A stretch of 64,000 bases of DNA from Thermoplasmatota archaeon (GTDB taxonomy: Archaea > Thermoplasmatota > E2 > UBA202 > JdFR-43): NCBI GenBank assembly GCA_029259055.1, contig JAPDJP010000015.1, forward strand, positions 1 to 64,000. The letters run 5' to 3'. The translations under genes and the position numbers were made by a program. This document shows positions 48,470 to 58,378 of this stretch, piece by piece. The stretch's first letter is position 1, and every line of letters begins with the position of its first letter. Below the pieces are notes generated by a model, which saw only the letters and a program-made list of their open reading frames with translations, was not told the origin of the DNA and did no database searches.

Positions 48470-49089
48470 CAAGAAGTTTTGATGCAACAAGAAAACATGC
48501 ATGGGAGGAGTGCTTAAAGTTTATAGAGGAAGTATATGGCAATGTAATTGACATTGGATGTGGAAATGCTCGCCATTTAATCCATATTGTCAAAAAAAGC
48601 GAAATGGCTGTGGGAATAGATAAATCTTATAGGATGCTTGAAATTTGTAAGGAAAAAATCAAAGATGCCTTGCTGGTTTGCGGTGACGCCTGTCATTTGC
48701 CTTTTAAGGATAATACCTTTGATTTTGCCTTGTTTATTGCTACTTTGCATAATATAAAAGGGAGGGAAAATAGAATAAAGGCGTTAAAAGAATTAAAAAG
48801 AGTTTTAAAAAAGAATGGTAAAGCATTGATATCGGTATGGGCAAAATGGCAAGATAAATGGAGGAAACATTTTATAAAAGAATTATTCAAATTTTGGAAA
48901 GAGCATGGAGATATATACATTCCTTGGAGGAAGGATGGATTGAATGTTATGAGATTTTATCATTTATATAGTAAAAGAGAATTTAAAAGAGATATTGAGA
49001 AAGCGGGACTTAAAATAGATAGAATATGGAGTGTTAAGAAGGTATCAAAAAAATATGCAGATAATCATTTTGCAATAGTTAGAAAATAA
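48451..49089 (+). CDS. SAM-dependent methyltransferase (Trm9/ALKBH8-like)
   Basis: MEWDIIARSFDATRKHAWEECLKFIEEVYGNVIDIGCGNARHL...GIDKSYRMLEIC...CGDACHLPFKDNTFDFALFIATLHNI; ATG 48451 preferred over track start 48421. Confidence 0.88.
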   Translation: MEWDIIARSFDATRKHAWEECLKFIEEVYGNVIDIGCGNARHLIHIVKKSEMAVGIDKSYRMLEICKEKIKDALLVCGDACHLPFKDNTFDFALFIATLHNIKGRENRIKALKELKRVLKKNGKALISVWAKWQDKWRKHFIKELFKFWKEHGDIYIPWRKDGLNVMRFYHLYSKREFKRDIEKAGLKIDRIWSVKKVSKKYADNHFAIVRK

Positions 49090-49427
49090 AAAGCGATGAA
49101 AATAATAAAAATGGAAATGATAAAGAGAAAGATTAAAAGCCATATGCTATGATCATTTGATATTATTATAGGAATGGGACCAATAAATATTATTCCTTTT
49201 TTTTCAGTTTGTGGTTGTAATGAAGAAAAAGAGGAAGAGAAATCAAAAAATGATAATATGATGGAAATAAATATAAGGAAAATACCTATCAAAGAAAATA
49301 TACCTGTTGAAAATATAAAAGGAAATATAATTATGATTCCAGCTTTTGCCTCTCCTCTTATAAAATCTAAGATTATGAGTATGATTCCCAATATAAATAA
49401 AATTAAAGGCAAATTTCTATTTTCCAT
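49065..49427 (-). CDS. DUF131-like small membrane protein
   Basis: 120 aa, four hydrophobic segments, ILGIILIILDFIRGEAKAGIIIIFPFIFSTG pattern. Confidence 0.65.
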   Translation of the reverse strand: MENRNLPLILFILGIILIILDFIRGEAKAGIIIIFPFIFSTGIFSLIGIFLIFISIILSFFDFSSSFSSLQPQTEKKGIIFIGPIPIIISNDHSIWLLIFLFIISIFIIFIAFYFLTIAK

Positions 49428-50289
49428 ATCTTCTCTGCCTCCTTTGATAGGATTGTATTGCTTTTAAAAAGTCAAGTTTCTTTAAGGCTGGCCAGTAAAC
49501 ATCGGTAAAATATAATTCAGAATAGGCAAGTTGCCATAATAAAAAGTTTGAAATTCTTTCCTCTCCAGAAGTTCTTAAAACTAAATCTGGATCAGGAATT
49601 GGTAGATGAGATGTATAAAGATATGAAGAAAGTAATTCTTTATTTATATCTTCAGGCTTTATTTTTCCATTTTTAACATCATATGCGATTTTTTTCATAG
49701 CTTCCACTATTTCCTCCCTCCCTCCGTAACCAATTGCAATGTTGAAATAATATCTATCATAATTTTTCGTTTTTTCCATAACTTCTTCAGCAGCTTTTCT
49801 AACATTTTCTGGCAGAAGTTCTATTTGCCCTATTACTTTTACTCTAACCCTATTTTTATGTGTTCTTTCATCATTTGCCAATCTTCTTAAATCTTTTTCA
49901 AATAAATTCATTAAATGCTCAACTTCTCTTTTATCCCTTTTAAAGTTATCCGTTGAAAAAGCAAAAACAGTTAATATTTTTACACCGATTTCATGACACC
50001 ATTCTATGACATCTTCAAGCTTATCTTTCCCCAGTTCATGTCCCTTATAAGGAGGGAATCCTTCTTTTAAAGCATATCTTCTGTTTCCATCCATTATTAT
50101 TGCAATATGTTGAGGAATTGGTTTCCTTTTTATTTCTTCCATCAATTTTTTTTCCATTAACTTTTCTGTTTCTCTGTAAATAAGCTTAAATAACTTATTT
50201 TGCTTTATCCTTCTTATTACGTGTTTTGCAAAATCTGTTTCTATTGTTTTTCTTCCTAAATCTTCAAGTTTTTTTAGTTCTTTCTTCAT
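49417..50289 (-). CDS. uppS: cis-prenyltransferase (undecaprenyl/polyprenyl diphosphate synthase)
   Basis: PQHIAIIMDGNRRYALKEGFPPYKGHELGKDKLEDVIEWC; DPDLVLRTSGEERISNFLLWQLAYSELYF. Confidence 0.95.
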   Translation of the reverse strand: MKKELKKLEDLGRKTIETDFAKHVIRRIKQNKLFKLIYRETEKLMEKKLMEEIKRKPIPQHIAIIMDGNRRYALKEGFPPYKGHELGKDKLEDVIEWCHEIGVKILTVFAFSTDNFKRDKREVEHLMNLFEKDLRRLANDERTHKNRVRVKVIGQIELLPENVRKAAEEVMEKTKNYDRYYFNIAIGYGGREEIVEAMKKIAYDVKNGKIKPEDINKELLSSYLYTSHLPIPDPDLVLRTSGEERISNFLLWQLAYSELYFTDVYWPALKKLDFLKAIQSYQRRQRRYGK

Positions 50290-50360
50290 TTCTTATTTTT
50301 ATATTCACCCATCTTTAAATAATTTTGCAAACATTTTATATGTTTATAGCAATATCCAAT

Positions 50361-51281
50361 ATGAAAGCTGTAATTGCATTAGGAGGAAATGCATTAACTG
50401 GTAAAGACAGGAAAACAGACATAAAATTGCAGTTTGAAACAACAAGAAATACTGCGAAGTCAATTGCTAAAATGATAAAGAATGGATGGCATATTGTAAT
50501 AACTCATGGGAATGGCCCACAAATTGGCTCTCTCCTTTTACAACAAAAGAAAGCTATGCACGAAATTCCTTCAATGCCTCTCCATGTTTTAGGAGCTTTA
50601 ACCCAAGGACAGATTGGTTACATAATTCAGCAATGTTTATTAAATGAATTTAAAAAGCAAGGAATAAAAAGAGAAGTTGTAACGATAATAACGCAAGTTA
50701 TAGTTGATGAGAAGGACCCAGCTTTCAAAAAGCCAACAAAACCAATTGGGCCAGTTTATAATGATAAGGAAGCAAATGAAATGAAGAAAAGCTATGTTAT
50801 GGGAAGAGTCGAGAATGGCTGGAGAATTCTTGTTCCCTCTCCAAAGCCAATATCAATAGTTGAATCAAAAATAATCAAAAAATTAATTGAAGAAAATGTT
50901 ATCGTCATTGCTGCGGGAGGCGGGGGAATCCCGGTGGTAAGAAAAAATGGAATCTTAGAAGGGAAAGATGCTGTTATAGACAAAGATTTAGCGTCTCAAA
51001 AATTGGCTAATGAAATTGGGGCGGATATTCTTCTTATTTTAACAGATGTGGATTATGTTTATTTAAATTATGGAAAGGAGAATGAAATTGAAATTAGGGA
51101 GGCAAAAGTCGAGGAAATAGAAAAATATTATAGGGAGGGTCATTTTCCGCCGGGTTCAATGGGTCCGAAAATAGAAGCTGCAATAAATTTTATCAAGAAT
51201 GGAGGCAAAGAAGCAATAATTACTTCTATTGATAAAGCATGGGAAGCTATAGAAGGAAGAGCAGGTACTCACATCTTCTGA
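50361..51281 (+). CDS. arcC: Carbamate kinase
   Basis: MKAVIALGGNALTGKDRKTD; THGNGPQIGSLLLQQ; AAGGGGIPVVRK; GSMGPKIEAAINFI. ATG 50361 lies ~20 bp after TTTTATA (50334..50340), suggesting a leaderless start. Confidence 0.93.
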   Translation: MKAVIALGGNALTGKDRKTDIKLQFETTRNTAKSIAKMIKNGWHIVITHGNGPQIGSLLLQQKKAMHEIPSMPLHVLGALTQGQIGYIIQQCLLNEFKKQGIKREVVTIITQVIVDEKDPAFKKPTKPIGPVYNDKEANEMKKSYVMGRVENGWRILVPSPKPISIVESKIIKKLIEENVIVIAAGGGGIPVVRKNGILEGKDAVIDKDLASQKLANEIGADILLILTDVDYVYLNYGKENEIEIREAKVEEIEKYYREGHFPPGSMGPKIEAAINFIKNGGKEAIITSIDKAWEAIEGRAGTHIF

Positions 51282-52471
51282 TTTTTTAGTGATTCTATAT
51301 CTATTTCTTCTTGTTTTCCGCTTACCATATCTTTTATTAAAACCTTTCCCTTTTCCCATTCTTCAGGAGCGACTATAACAACTTTTTTTATTCCCTTCCT
51401 GTTTGCGTAATCCAGAGATTTTGAAATACTCCTTCTCATCAAATCCATTTCAACTTTCATTCCTTCTTTTCTGAGCATTTTAGCTATTTTTATTGCTTCC
51501 TTTAGCATGCCATGCATATACGCAATATAGATTGGTTTTTCTACCTCTACAAATTTAAATCCTTCCATTTCTAAAGCCAGCAAGGTTCTATCAAAACCTA
51601 TGGCAAATCCTGCTGTAGGCGTTGATTTTCCACCAAGTAAAGGAACCAAACTATATTCTCCCCCTCCGCATATTTGTTTCTCCGCCCCCAGCTTAGGAGC
51701 ATCGATTTCAAAAACTATGCCGATATAATATTCCAATCCTCTTGCAATTGATAAATCTATATTATATGGAACAGAAAACTCTTCCAGAAATTCAATAACT
51801 TCTTTCATTTTGTCTATTTCCTTATAATCTTGTTTAAGCTCATCCAAATCTTTTATATTAATGAATTTTTCAAATTCCTCAAAATTTCTTATTTTTTTCT
51901 TCAATTCATCAAAATCTTTTTTATCGATTAATCTCATGATTTCTGCATCATTTGCGCCAATACTATCTAAAAATTTTCTAAGAATATCAAGATTTCCTAT
52001 TCTAAGAACAATATTTTTTAGTCCTATTTCTTTTAATATATCATATGCCATTGTAATAAGCTCTGCTATTGCCTCAGGCTTATTACTTCCTATAAGTTCG
52101 CAACCGAATTGCCAAAATTCCCTATACCTTCCTTTCTGGGGTCTATCATATCTAAAACAATTACCAAAGTAATAAAATTTCAGTGGCTTAGGCTCCATTT
52201 GAAATTTTTCTACATAAAAACGCATAACAGGCGCCGTCAATTCAGGACGCAAAGCTAATTTTCTGCCAGCCTTATCCTCAAATGCATATGTTTCTTCTAT
52301 AATTCCCTCACCTGATTTTAAAGTAAAAAGTTCCAGATGCTCAATAGTTGGTGTAGAAATTTCTTCATATCCATATTTTTCAAAAATTTCTCTCATTTTT
52401 GTCTCAAGCCACCTCCTTTTCTGCATTTCTTGGGGAGTAAAATCTCTTGTCCCCCTTGGTTTTGAAATCAT
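51269..52471 (-). CDS. hisS: Histidyl-tRNA synthetase
   Basis: KPRGTRDFTPQEMQKRRWLE; FRYDRPQKGRYREFWQFGCELIG; ARGLEYYIGIVFEI; PTAGFAIGFDRTLLALE. Confidence 0.95.
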   Translation of the reverse strand: MISKPRGTRDFTPQEMQKRRWLETKMREIFEKYGYEEISTPTIEHLELFTLKSGEGIIEETYAFEDKAGRKLALRPELTAPVMRFYVEKFQMEPKPLKFYYFGNCFRYDRPQKGRYREFWQFGCELIGSNKPEAIAELITMAYDILKEIGLKNIVLRIGNLDILRKFLDSIGANDAEIMRLIDKKDFDELKKKIRNFEEFEKFINIKDLDELKQDYKEIDKMKEVIEFLEEFSVPYNIDLSIARGLEYYIGIVFEIDAPKLGAEKQICGGGEYSLVPLLGGKSTPTAGFAIGFDRTLLALEMEGFKFVEVEKPIYIAYMHGMLKEAIKIAKMLRKEGMKVEMDLMRRSISKSLDYANRKGIKKVVIVAPEEWEKGKVLIKDMVSGKQEEIDIESLKNQKM

Positions 52472-52570
52472 GAGAAATAAATGCTTTAAGTTATAAATGT
52501 TTTAAGATGATTTGGCGATAAGCACACAATAAAGATAAAATTTTTTATTTAGAATTTGTATTCCTCCACA

Positions 52571-52735
52571 ATGAAAATGAAAAGCCTATTATACATATTC
52601 CTTGCATTTGTACTTCCATGGCTACTAATAATATCTGGATTGATCGCCAATGTATACAACGTGTGGCTATATGTGGGCAGTATAACATGGTTCTTAATGT
52701 GCCTTCTTTTTTTCCTCTCTTTTTATAAAATGTGA
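52571..52735 (+). CDS. Small (54 aa) two-helix membrane protein upstream of sepF
   Basis: Below the ORF-track cutoff. Translation: MKMKSLLYIFLAFVLPWLLIISGLIANVYNVWLYVGSITWFLMCLLFFLSFYKM*. Confidence 0.55.
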   Translation: MKMKSLLYIFLAFVLPWLLIISGLIANVYNVWLYVGSITWFLMCLLFFLSFYKM

Positions 52736-52774
52736 AAGTTTTGAAAAGTTTTAAAAACAAATATTATTTCAAAA

Positions 52775-53119
52775 ATGATAAAGATGATCTTCGGGAAAAA
52801 GAAAGAGGAATATATTGATTTGGAGGAATATGATATAGGTATAACAAAGGAAGAGGAAGCAAAGATGTATGTAAAAGTTGCAGAAATTCAAAGATACGAT
52901 GATTTGAAAGATTTTGCAAAATATGTTTATGAAGGAAATTTACTTATACTTGATATAACTCCAGTTTCAGTTGATGATATTGAATTAGAAAGAATAATGA
53001 ATGAATTAAAAAGGATAGTTAAAGATATAAATGGAGATATTGCTGGTTTAGATAGAAATCATTTCATAGTAACTCCCACTGGAGTAAAAATAGACAGGAG
53101 AAAATTAAGAAAATTCTGA
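52775..53119 (+). CDS. sepF: Archaeal cell division protein SepF
   Basis: FGKKKEEYIDLEEYD...YVKVAEIQRYDDLKDFAKYVYEGNLLILDITPVSVDDIELERIMNELKRIVKDINGDIAGLDRNHFIVTPTGVKIDRRKL. Confidence 0.88.
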   Translation: MIKMIFGKKKEEYIDLEEYDIGITKEEEAKMYVKVAEIQRYDDLKDFAKYVYEGNLLILDITPVSVDDIELERIMNELKRIVKDINGDIAGLDRNHFIVTPTGVKIDRRKLRKF

Positions 53120-54088
53120 CTAACCCTTTAAAAATCTCTCTATTTCCAATATATCTAACCACTCTTCTTTACATTCGCAATCAACTTTTTCCAATTTTTT
53201 TTCGTCCTGAGTAAGAGAAAATTCTTTGATTGCATTCAATACTTTCTTATCGCATTTTCCACAATTATGACTGCCTCTTTCTTTTCCGCCAGCTACAACA
53301 TCACATTTTATTACTCCATTATAAATTTCTTTAGTTTTCTTTAAAATATCAATAACAGTCCAAAGCCAAGGAGGACGATATAATTTTTTTCTCCACATCA
53401 TTTCAACAACTGTTTTTGAGTGAATAGAAACTGGATTAAATGATATCGTATTTGCCAGATCTTTTATTTTTTCGACACTATATAACGCATCCATAATAGC
53501 TTGCTTTTCCGTTAAAAATGGGGGCTTGATTAGTAAATATACTTTTAATTCCTTTCCAAAAGAAATTACCTTTTCCGCTCCTTTCTTCCAATCATTAAAT
53601 TTAAATCCCTTGTTTATGCAGTATTCCAAAACCACATCATTTGCCGATTCCAAGCCCATTGCCACCTCAATTCTATAATCTTTAAAATTTTCTAAATTGT
53701 CAATAAATTCAGGCCTACTTTCTATTATAAATTTTTTTGCCTTAAATTTTTTAAATAAATATAATTGTAAATCCTTTGGTATTTCTTGCTCATCCAAAAA
53801 ACTACCAGAAGTAAATATTTTAACTATTTCCTCATTTTTATATTCTTTATAAGCCATATCAATTTGTCTCTTTATATCTTCATATTCCGCATCATATGTT
53901 TCTTTATAATATCCACACATTAAACAGCCAGATTTTTTTGCCCAATAGCAACCTTTTGTCCTCAAAATCAAAACAAAAGCGTTAACAACCTTACCATCTA
54001 AAAGATCCTTTTCTCTCCATATTCTTGGCTTTTTAACTTTTTTTCTGTATTCCTTTTTTTCCTTAGCAAATTTTTCTAGCTCCTTCAT
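53120..54088 (-). CDS. Archaeosine biosynthesis radical SAM protein (RaSEA-like)
   Basis: RTKGCYWAKKSGCLMCGYYKETYD (CxxxxxCxxC radical SAM cysteines), SGSFLDEQEIP, EVAMGLESANDVVLEYCINKGF. Start 54088 gives an ATGA-type overlap; track start is 54112. Confidence 0.85.
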   Translation of the reverse strand: MKELEKFAKEKKEYRKKVKKPRIWREKDLLDGKVVNAFVLILRTKGCYWAKKSGCLMCGYYKETYDAEYEDIKRQIDMAYKEYKNEEIVKIFTSGSFLDEQEIPKDLQLYLFKKFKAKKFIIESRPEFIDNLENFKDYRIEVAMGLESANDVVLEYCINKGFKFNDWKKGAEKVISFGKELKVYLLIKPPFLTEKQAIMDALYSVEKIKDLANTISFNPVSIHSKTVVEMMWRKKLYRPPWLWTVIDILKKTKEIYNGVIKCDVVAGGKERGSHNCGKCDKKVLNAIKEFSLTQDEKKLEKVDCECKEEWLDILEIERFLKG

Positions 54089-54768
54089 TTGGCAATCATC
54101 GCCCTCAGCCAATCAGCAACGTTTTCCGCATGGTCAGCAATGTCATCAATCCAGTCAACTATCTTCAGCAGATGATATTCATCCATTGGATTAAGCTTAT
54201 CTTCAATTTCATAGATTTTTTTTGTTATTTCATATCTAATTCTATCTGCTTCCCATTCCTTCCTATGAACTCTGTGAATAAATTCTTTTGTTTCCTTTCT
54301 TTCCTTATCAACAAATCCAGTTTCGATTAGATCCCTAACATTTCCAACCGCTTTTTCCATTTCCTCAACAGTTTCAGCCACTAATTCCATATGCTTCTTA
54401 AAATCATCCTTTAATTCATCTGGAATTTTAGTATGCCTTAAATCCAACAATTGAGCCAAATTTTCCGCATGGTCAAGAATTGCATCCTGCTCTCTAAGTA
54501 ACCATAAAAAATATTTTTTATCCACAGGCATAAAAACAGAACGAGGTAAATGAGCTCTTATATTTCCTTTAATTAAATCCGCCTCATGCTCCAATCTTGA
54601 AACTTTTTCCGCAACTTCATGAAAACTTTCATAATTTCCATCAATATATTTTAACACTCCTTCCTTTAAAATTGTTATACACTCTCTTACCTTACTCATA
54701 TGCTCTAGTAAACCAGCAAATGGTGACTTTTTCCGATATATTCCCTCAACCGGCACTCTATAAGGCAT
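54085..54768 (-). CDS. DUF47/PhoU-like phosphate transport regulator
   Basis: MPYRVPVEGIYRKKSPFAGLLEHMSKVRECITIL...ADLIKGNIRAHLPRSVFMPVDKKYFLWLLREQDAILDHAENLAQLL; adjacent to Pit gene. Confidence 0.9.
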   Translation of the reverse strand: MPYRVPVEGIYRKKSPFAGLLEHMSKVRECITILKEGVLKYIDGNYESFHEVAEKVSRLEHEADLIKGNIRAHLPRSVFMPVDKKYFLWLLREQDAILDHAENLAQLLDLRHTKIPDELKDDFKKHMELVAETVEEMEKAVGNVRDLIETGFVDKERKETKEFIHRVHRKEWEADRIRYEITKKIYEIEDKLNPMDEYHLLKIVDWIDDIADHAENVADWLRAMIAK

Positions 54769-55964
54769 TAAAATATTATTGATAATCCTATATAAATTAA
54801 TATCGATGTTATTATTGTAGCGGGAAGCGTTAATAACCATGATAAAACAATCCTCTTTATTATGCTTAAATCAATAGCTGCCAATCCTCTTGCTAAACCA
54901 ACGCCTACAACAGCACCAACAACAACATGTGTTGTAGAAATGGGTAAGCCCAATTTTGAAGCCGCTAAAACGACGGTAGCAGCTGAGAAATCAACGCTAA
55001 ATCCTCTAGTATTTGTTAAAGAAGTTATTTTCCCTCCAACAGTTCTTATTACTTTATATCCCCATGTTAGAATCCCCAATGCTATGCCAAATCCACCAAA
55101 AGCAAGTAAATAGGCAGTGTCAATTTCTTTCCATGCAATAGCAAGAACAACCGCAACCGGCGCAATAGCATTTGCAACATCATTTGCTCCATGTGAGAAG
55201 GCAACATAACAAGAAGTCATTATCTGGAGGCGCCTAAACATTCTTTCCACGATTTCGTATCCTTTTCCACTAAATCTTTTCGCAAGAAACCCTCCTATTA
55301 TTCCAGCAATTAATGCAATTAATGCGGAAATAAGAACATATTCTGTAGTTTCAAATCCAAGTATTTCTCCAGCTCTTGTTTTCATAAAAATTGAAAGGAA
55401 AATTATGAAAATCGTTAAAGCAATAAAAATAGGACTAAGTTTTTTTGCATATCTAACAGGCTCCTTTTTAGCAAATATAAAGAAGCGAATTATACCAAAC
55501 ACCAAAAACGCAAGCAATGCCCCCGCCAGAGGCGAAAGAGCCCAAGATATTACAACTTTTCCCAATGTATCCCATTTTATTGCGGATAAGCCTCCTTGTA
55601 TTAATCCAAATCCTGTTACTCCACCAACTATTGCATGCGTTGTTGAAACCGGCAATTCTTTCCATGTAGAGAGCGTAACAAAAATGGATGCAGAAAGCAA
55701 AGCTGCTAAAAATCCAAGCATAACATCCGTTTTTGCAATTGAAGAAACATCCACAATTCCCCCTTTAACAGTATCTGTCACATGCTTTCCCACTAAAACA
55801 GCTCCTAAAAAGTTTAATATAGAAGCAATTATTAGGGCCTGTCTCAACGAAATTGCTTTTGCTCCAACTGCGGTGGACATCGAGTTTGCCACATCATTAG
55901 AGCCAATATTCCAAGCCATATATAAACCAGAAAAAATAGCAATTATGATTATGGCAATAAGCAT
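54768..55964 (-). CDS. pit: Inorganic phosphate transporter, Pit family
   Basis: AWNIGSNDVANSMSTAVGAKAIS; PVSTTHAIVGGVTGFG; SHGANDVANAIAPVA; PISTTHVVVGAVVGVG. Confidence 0.95.
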   Translation of the reverse strand: MLIAIIIIAIFSGLYMAWNIGSNDVANSMSTAVGAKAISLRQALIIASILNFLGAVLVGKHVTDTVKGGIVDVSSIAKTDVMLGFLAALLSASIFVTLSTWKELPVSTTHAIVGGVTGFGLIQGGLSAIKWDTLGKVVISWALSPLAGALLAFLVFGIIRFFIFAKKEPVRYAKKLSPIFIALTIFIIFLSIFMKTRAGEILGFETTEYVLISALIALIAGIIGGFLAKRFSGKGYEIVERMFRRLQIMTSCYVAFSHGANDVANAIAPVAVVLAIAWKEIDTAYLLAFGGFGIALGILTWGYKVIRTVGGKITSLTNTRGFSVDFSAATVVLAASKLGLPISTTHVVVGAVVGVGLARGLAAIDLSIIKRIVLSWLLTLPATIITSILIYIGLSIIF

Positions 55965-56015
55965 GTTGGTAATATATGGCTAAAATTTATAATTTATCAT
56001 GCGATTTCTTATTTC

Positions 56016-56255
56016 ATGATAAAAGCTTATATTCTAATATTAACGTACGTTGGCAATCTAAAAGTGGTATTGGAAGAAATGAGAAAGCTTGAAAATATAG
56101 AAAGTATTGCTGTCGTAGCTGGAGATTATGATATAATTGTTAAAGCTAAAGTAAATAGTTTAGAAGAGTTGATGGAATTAACAGATAAAATTCATTCAAT
56201 AAAGGGTGTTAAAAGAACAAATACACAAGTTATTGAAAAAGAGATTGTAGCATGA
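56016..56255 (+). CDS. Stand-alone Lrp/AsnC ligand-binding (RAM) domain protein
   Basis: AYILILTYVGNLKVVLEEMRKLENIESIAVVAGDYDIIVKAKVNSLEELMELTDKIHSIKGVKRTNTQV; no HTH. Confidence 0.88.
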   Translation: MIKAYILILTYVGNLKVVLEEMRKLENIESIAVVAGDYDIIVKAKVNSLEELMELTDKIHSIKGVKRTNTQVIEKEIVA

Positions 56256-57472
56256 GGATAAGAAAGAAATATTTATTTTATGTGCTGGGCATACTTTCTT
56301 CAGCAATAGGAGCGATAGTCACAATTATTGATACATATATTTCAGTAATTTACGTAAAAGACCCATGGGCTTTGTGCTTAGCCATATTCTTAGCAGGCAT
56401 AATAATTACTTTTATATTATGCCTTATTCTTTCCATTCCAATAAAAGGAAAAAGTATAGGAGCAAGAATTGACCCATCTTTTAGGAAGCTGAGATTATTA
56501 AGAAAAAAAGAGTTAAAATATCATTTAGCTGCTGGCATAGGAAATGCAACAGCAACAATCGCATATTTTATGATAATCTCCCTATATAAAGACCCTTCAG
56601 CTGTTCTTTCTTTCTTTCAAATAGTGATACTATATTTATTGCTAATAGAATCAATAGCAGAAAAAAATGCGCCCACGCTGGCGGAGGTTCAATCATCTAT
56701 TGTTGTTACATTTGGGGCGATACTATCATCTTTTTCTTTAAAAGGAGAGATAAATTTTTTTGGACTTTTAGTTGTATTCCTTATTCTTAATCCTTCTTGG
56801 GTTGTATTTTCGATTTATCAGAGAAAGCTCAAAATAATGAAGATAGATAGCTGTTATAATGATTCAATAAATATTAGATTTTGGAATCTATTCTTTACAA
56901 CAATTTTTACGACAATATTTGTTTATTTTATAAGAAGAGATGCTTTCTATTTAGCTTTTGATGTGTTAAAGTACTGGTATTTCTTTTTTATATCTATGGG
57001 GGTGACTTTCTTTTCATATATACTCTATATAAGAGCATTGGGATTGGGAAAGGCGAGCGTTACGCAAGCTGTTAAATCCCTCACCATAATCTTTTCTATT
57101 CCCCTCACATTTATACTTGCAAAAATCACTCCAGTTATAGTATTTGAATCTATAACGCATGCAATAATAAAAATGATTGGAATCATTTTAGTTGTCTTGG
57201 GAGTAATATCATTTGCTTTAACAGAAGTTAAGGCATATATCTTTATAAAGGCAAAGACAGGATATGCAGCAAGCCAAATAATAGATAAAATATGGAAAAT
57301 TAAGGGTATAACAAGTGTCGCTGCTGTAGCTGGAAGATATGATATTATTGCAAAAGCAAGAATAAGAACCTTGGGTAAAGGATATGAGAGGATAATAAGA
57401 GCATTAGAAAAAGTAAAAGGAATAGAAAGTTTTGAATGGCAATCTATATTAAAAGAATGGGAGGAAATATGA
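56252..57472 (+). CDS. EamA/DMT-like membrane transporter fused to C-terminal Lrp/AsnC RAM domain
   Basis: Multiple TM helices then AYIFIKAKTGYAASQIIDKIWKIKGITSVAAVAGRYDIIAKARIRTLGKGYERIIRALEKVKGI. Confidence 0.8.
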   Translation: MRIRKKYLFYVLGILSSAIGAIVTIIDTYISVIYVKDPWALCLAIFLAGIIITFILCLILSIPIKGKSIGARIDPSFRKLRLLRKKELKYHLAAGIGNATATIAYFMIISLYKDPSAVLSFFQIVILYLLLIESIAEKNAPTLAEVQSSIVVTFGAILSSFSLKGEINFFGLLVVFLILNPSWVVFSIYQRKLKIMKIDSCYNDSINIRFWNLFFTTIFTTIFVYFIRRDAFYLAFDVLKYWYFFFISMGVTFFSYILYIRALGLGKASVTQAVKSLTIIFSIPLTFILAKITPVIVFESITHAIIKMIGIILVVLGVISFALTEVKAYIFIKAKTGYAASQIIDKIWKIKGITSVAAVAGRYDIIAKARIRTLGKGYERIIRALEKVKGIESFEWQSILKEWEEI

Positions 57473-58203
57473 AAATAGGAATAATTGGAGGAACTGGCTT
57501 TTATGAAATGGAAGGGAATGAATTAGAAATAGAAACAGAATATGGAAAAATTTTGGTTTACAAACTAAAAGACAATATATTTTTTCTCCCCCGCCATGGC
57601 AAGAAACATAAACCAGCTCATGTAGTAAATTACAAGGGAAATATAAAAGCAATGGAAAAATTAGGCATAGAAAGAATTATAGCAATAAATACTGTTGGTT
57701 CAATGAAGAAAAATATAAAGCCGGGCTCAATTTTTATTCCAAACGATTTTATTGATTTTACAAAAAGAAAAACAACTTTTTACGATGATATTGCGGTGCA
57801 TATCGATATGAGCCAACCTTTTTGTCCAGTAATAAGGAAAATTTTAGTGGAAGAAGCAAAAAAGAAAGGAAATGTATATGAAGGAATATATGTTGCCACA
57901 GAAGGGCCAAGACTTGAAACAAAAGCGGAGATTACAATGTTTAAAAATTTTGCTCATGTTGTTGGAATGACTTTGGTACCAGAGGCAATTTTGGCCAGAG
58001 AGATAGGAATATGTTATGCTTCTATTTGTTTAGTTTCAAATTATGCTGCTGGATTGCAAAGGGAGTTAAGCATTGAAGAAATAAAAGAGATGTACAAAAA
58101 AAATAAAGATATTATAATCTCTATCATAAATGAAAGCATAAAGAGAATACCAAAAAAGAGAGAATGCGATTGTAAAAATGCTTTCGAAAAAGGAAAGTTA
58201 TGA
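57469..58203 (+). CDS. mtnP: S-methyl-5'-thioadenosine/inosine phosphorylase family
   Basis: MKIGIIGGTGFYEMEGN...FLPRHGKKHKPAHVVNYKGNIKAMEKLGIERIIAINTVGSM; GPRLETKAEITMFKNFAHVVGMTLVPEAILARE; ATGA overlap with preceding gene. Confidence 0.93.
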   Translation: MKIGIIGGTGFYEMEGNELEIETEYGKILVYKLKDNIFFLPRHGKKHKPAHVVNYKGNIKAMEKLGIERIIAINTVGSMKKNIKPGSIFIPNDFIDFTKRKTTFYDDIAVHIDMSQPFCPVIRKILVEEAKKKGNVYEGIYVATEGPRLETKAEITMFKNFAHVVGMTLVPEAILAREIGICYASICLVSNYAAGLQRELSIEEIKEMYKKNKDIIISIINESIKRIPKKRECDCKNAFEKGKL

Positions 58204-58378
58204 TATAAACAAGCTTGTAGAATTTGTATACAGCATTTAGGAATCTACCAAAGGAAAAAATGAATTGATAGGAACAGTAGCTTTGGTATATAATTGGGAA
58301 AAGAAATTGATTGGATACCTCATTTTAATGAACAGTAGAAATGGATTTATTGAATTTTTACAGAAAACACGTTTTTAA
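58178..58378 (+). pseudogene. Short degraded ORF interrupted by in-frame TAG at 58238..58240
   Basis: MLSKKESYDINKLVEFVYSI*ESTKGKNELIGTVALVYNWEKKLIGYLILMNSRNGFIEFLQKTRF*; a +1 shift at the end continues LKNLEGIKILLL*. Confidence 0.4.

Noticed and set aside
54769-54840. N-terminal extension of the DUF47 ORF (MVINASRYNNNIDINLYRIINNIL)
   Set aside because: Overlaps the Pit gene; ATG at 54768 overlaps the Pit stop in the usual TAATG arrangement and matches family length.
55405-55983. 192-aa plus-strand ORF
   Set aside because: Antisense to the well-supported Pit transporter gene.
58178-58378. Pyrrolysine insertion at in-frame TAG
   Set aside because: TAG ends several normal genes here and the ORF also needs a frameshift; decay is simpler. 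Kept only as a low-priority pseudogene observation.
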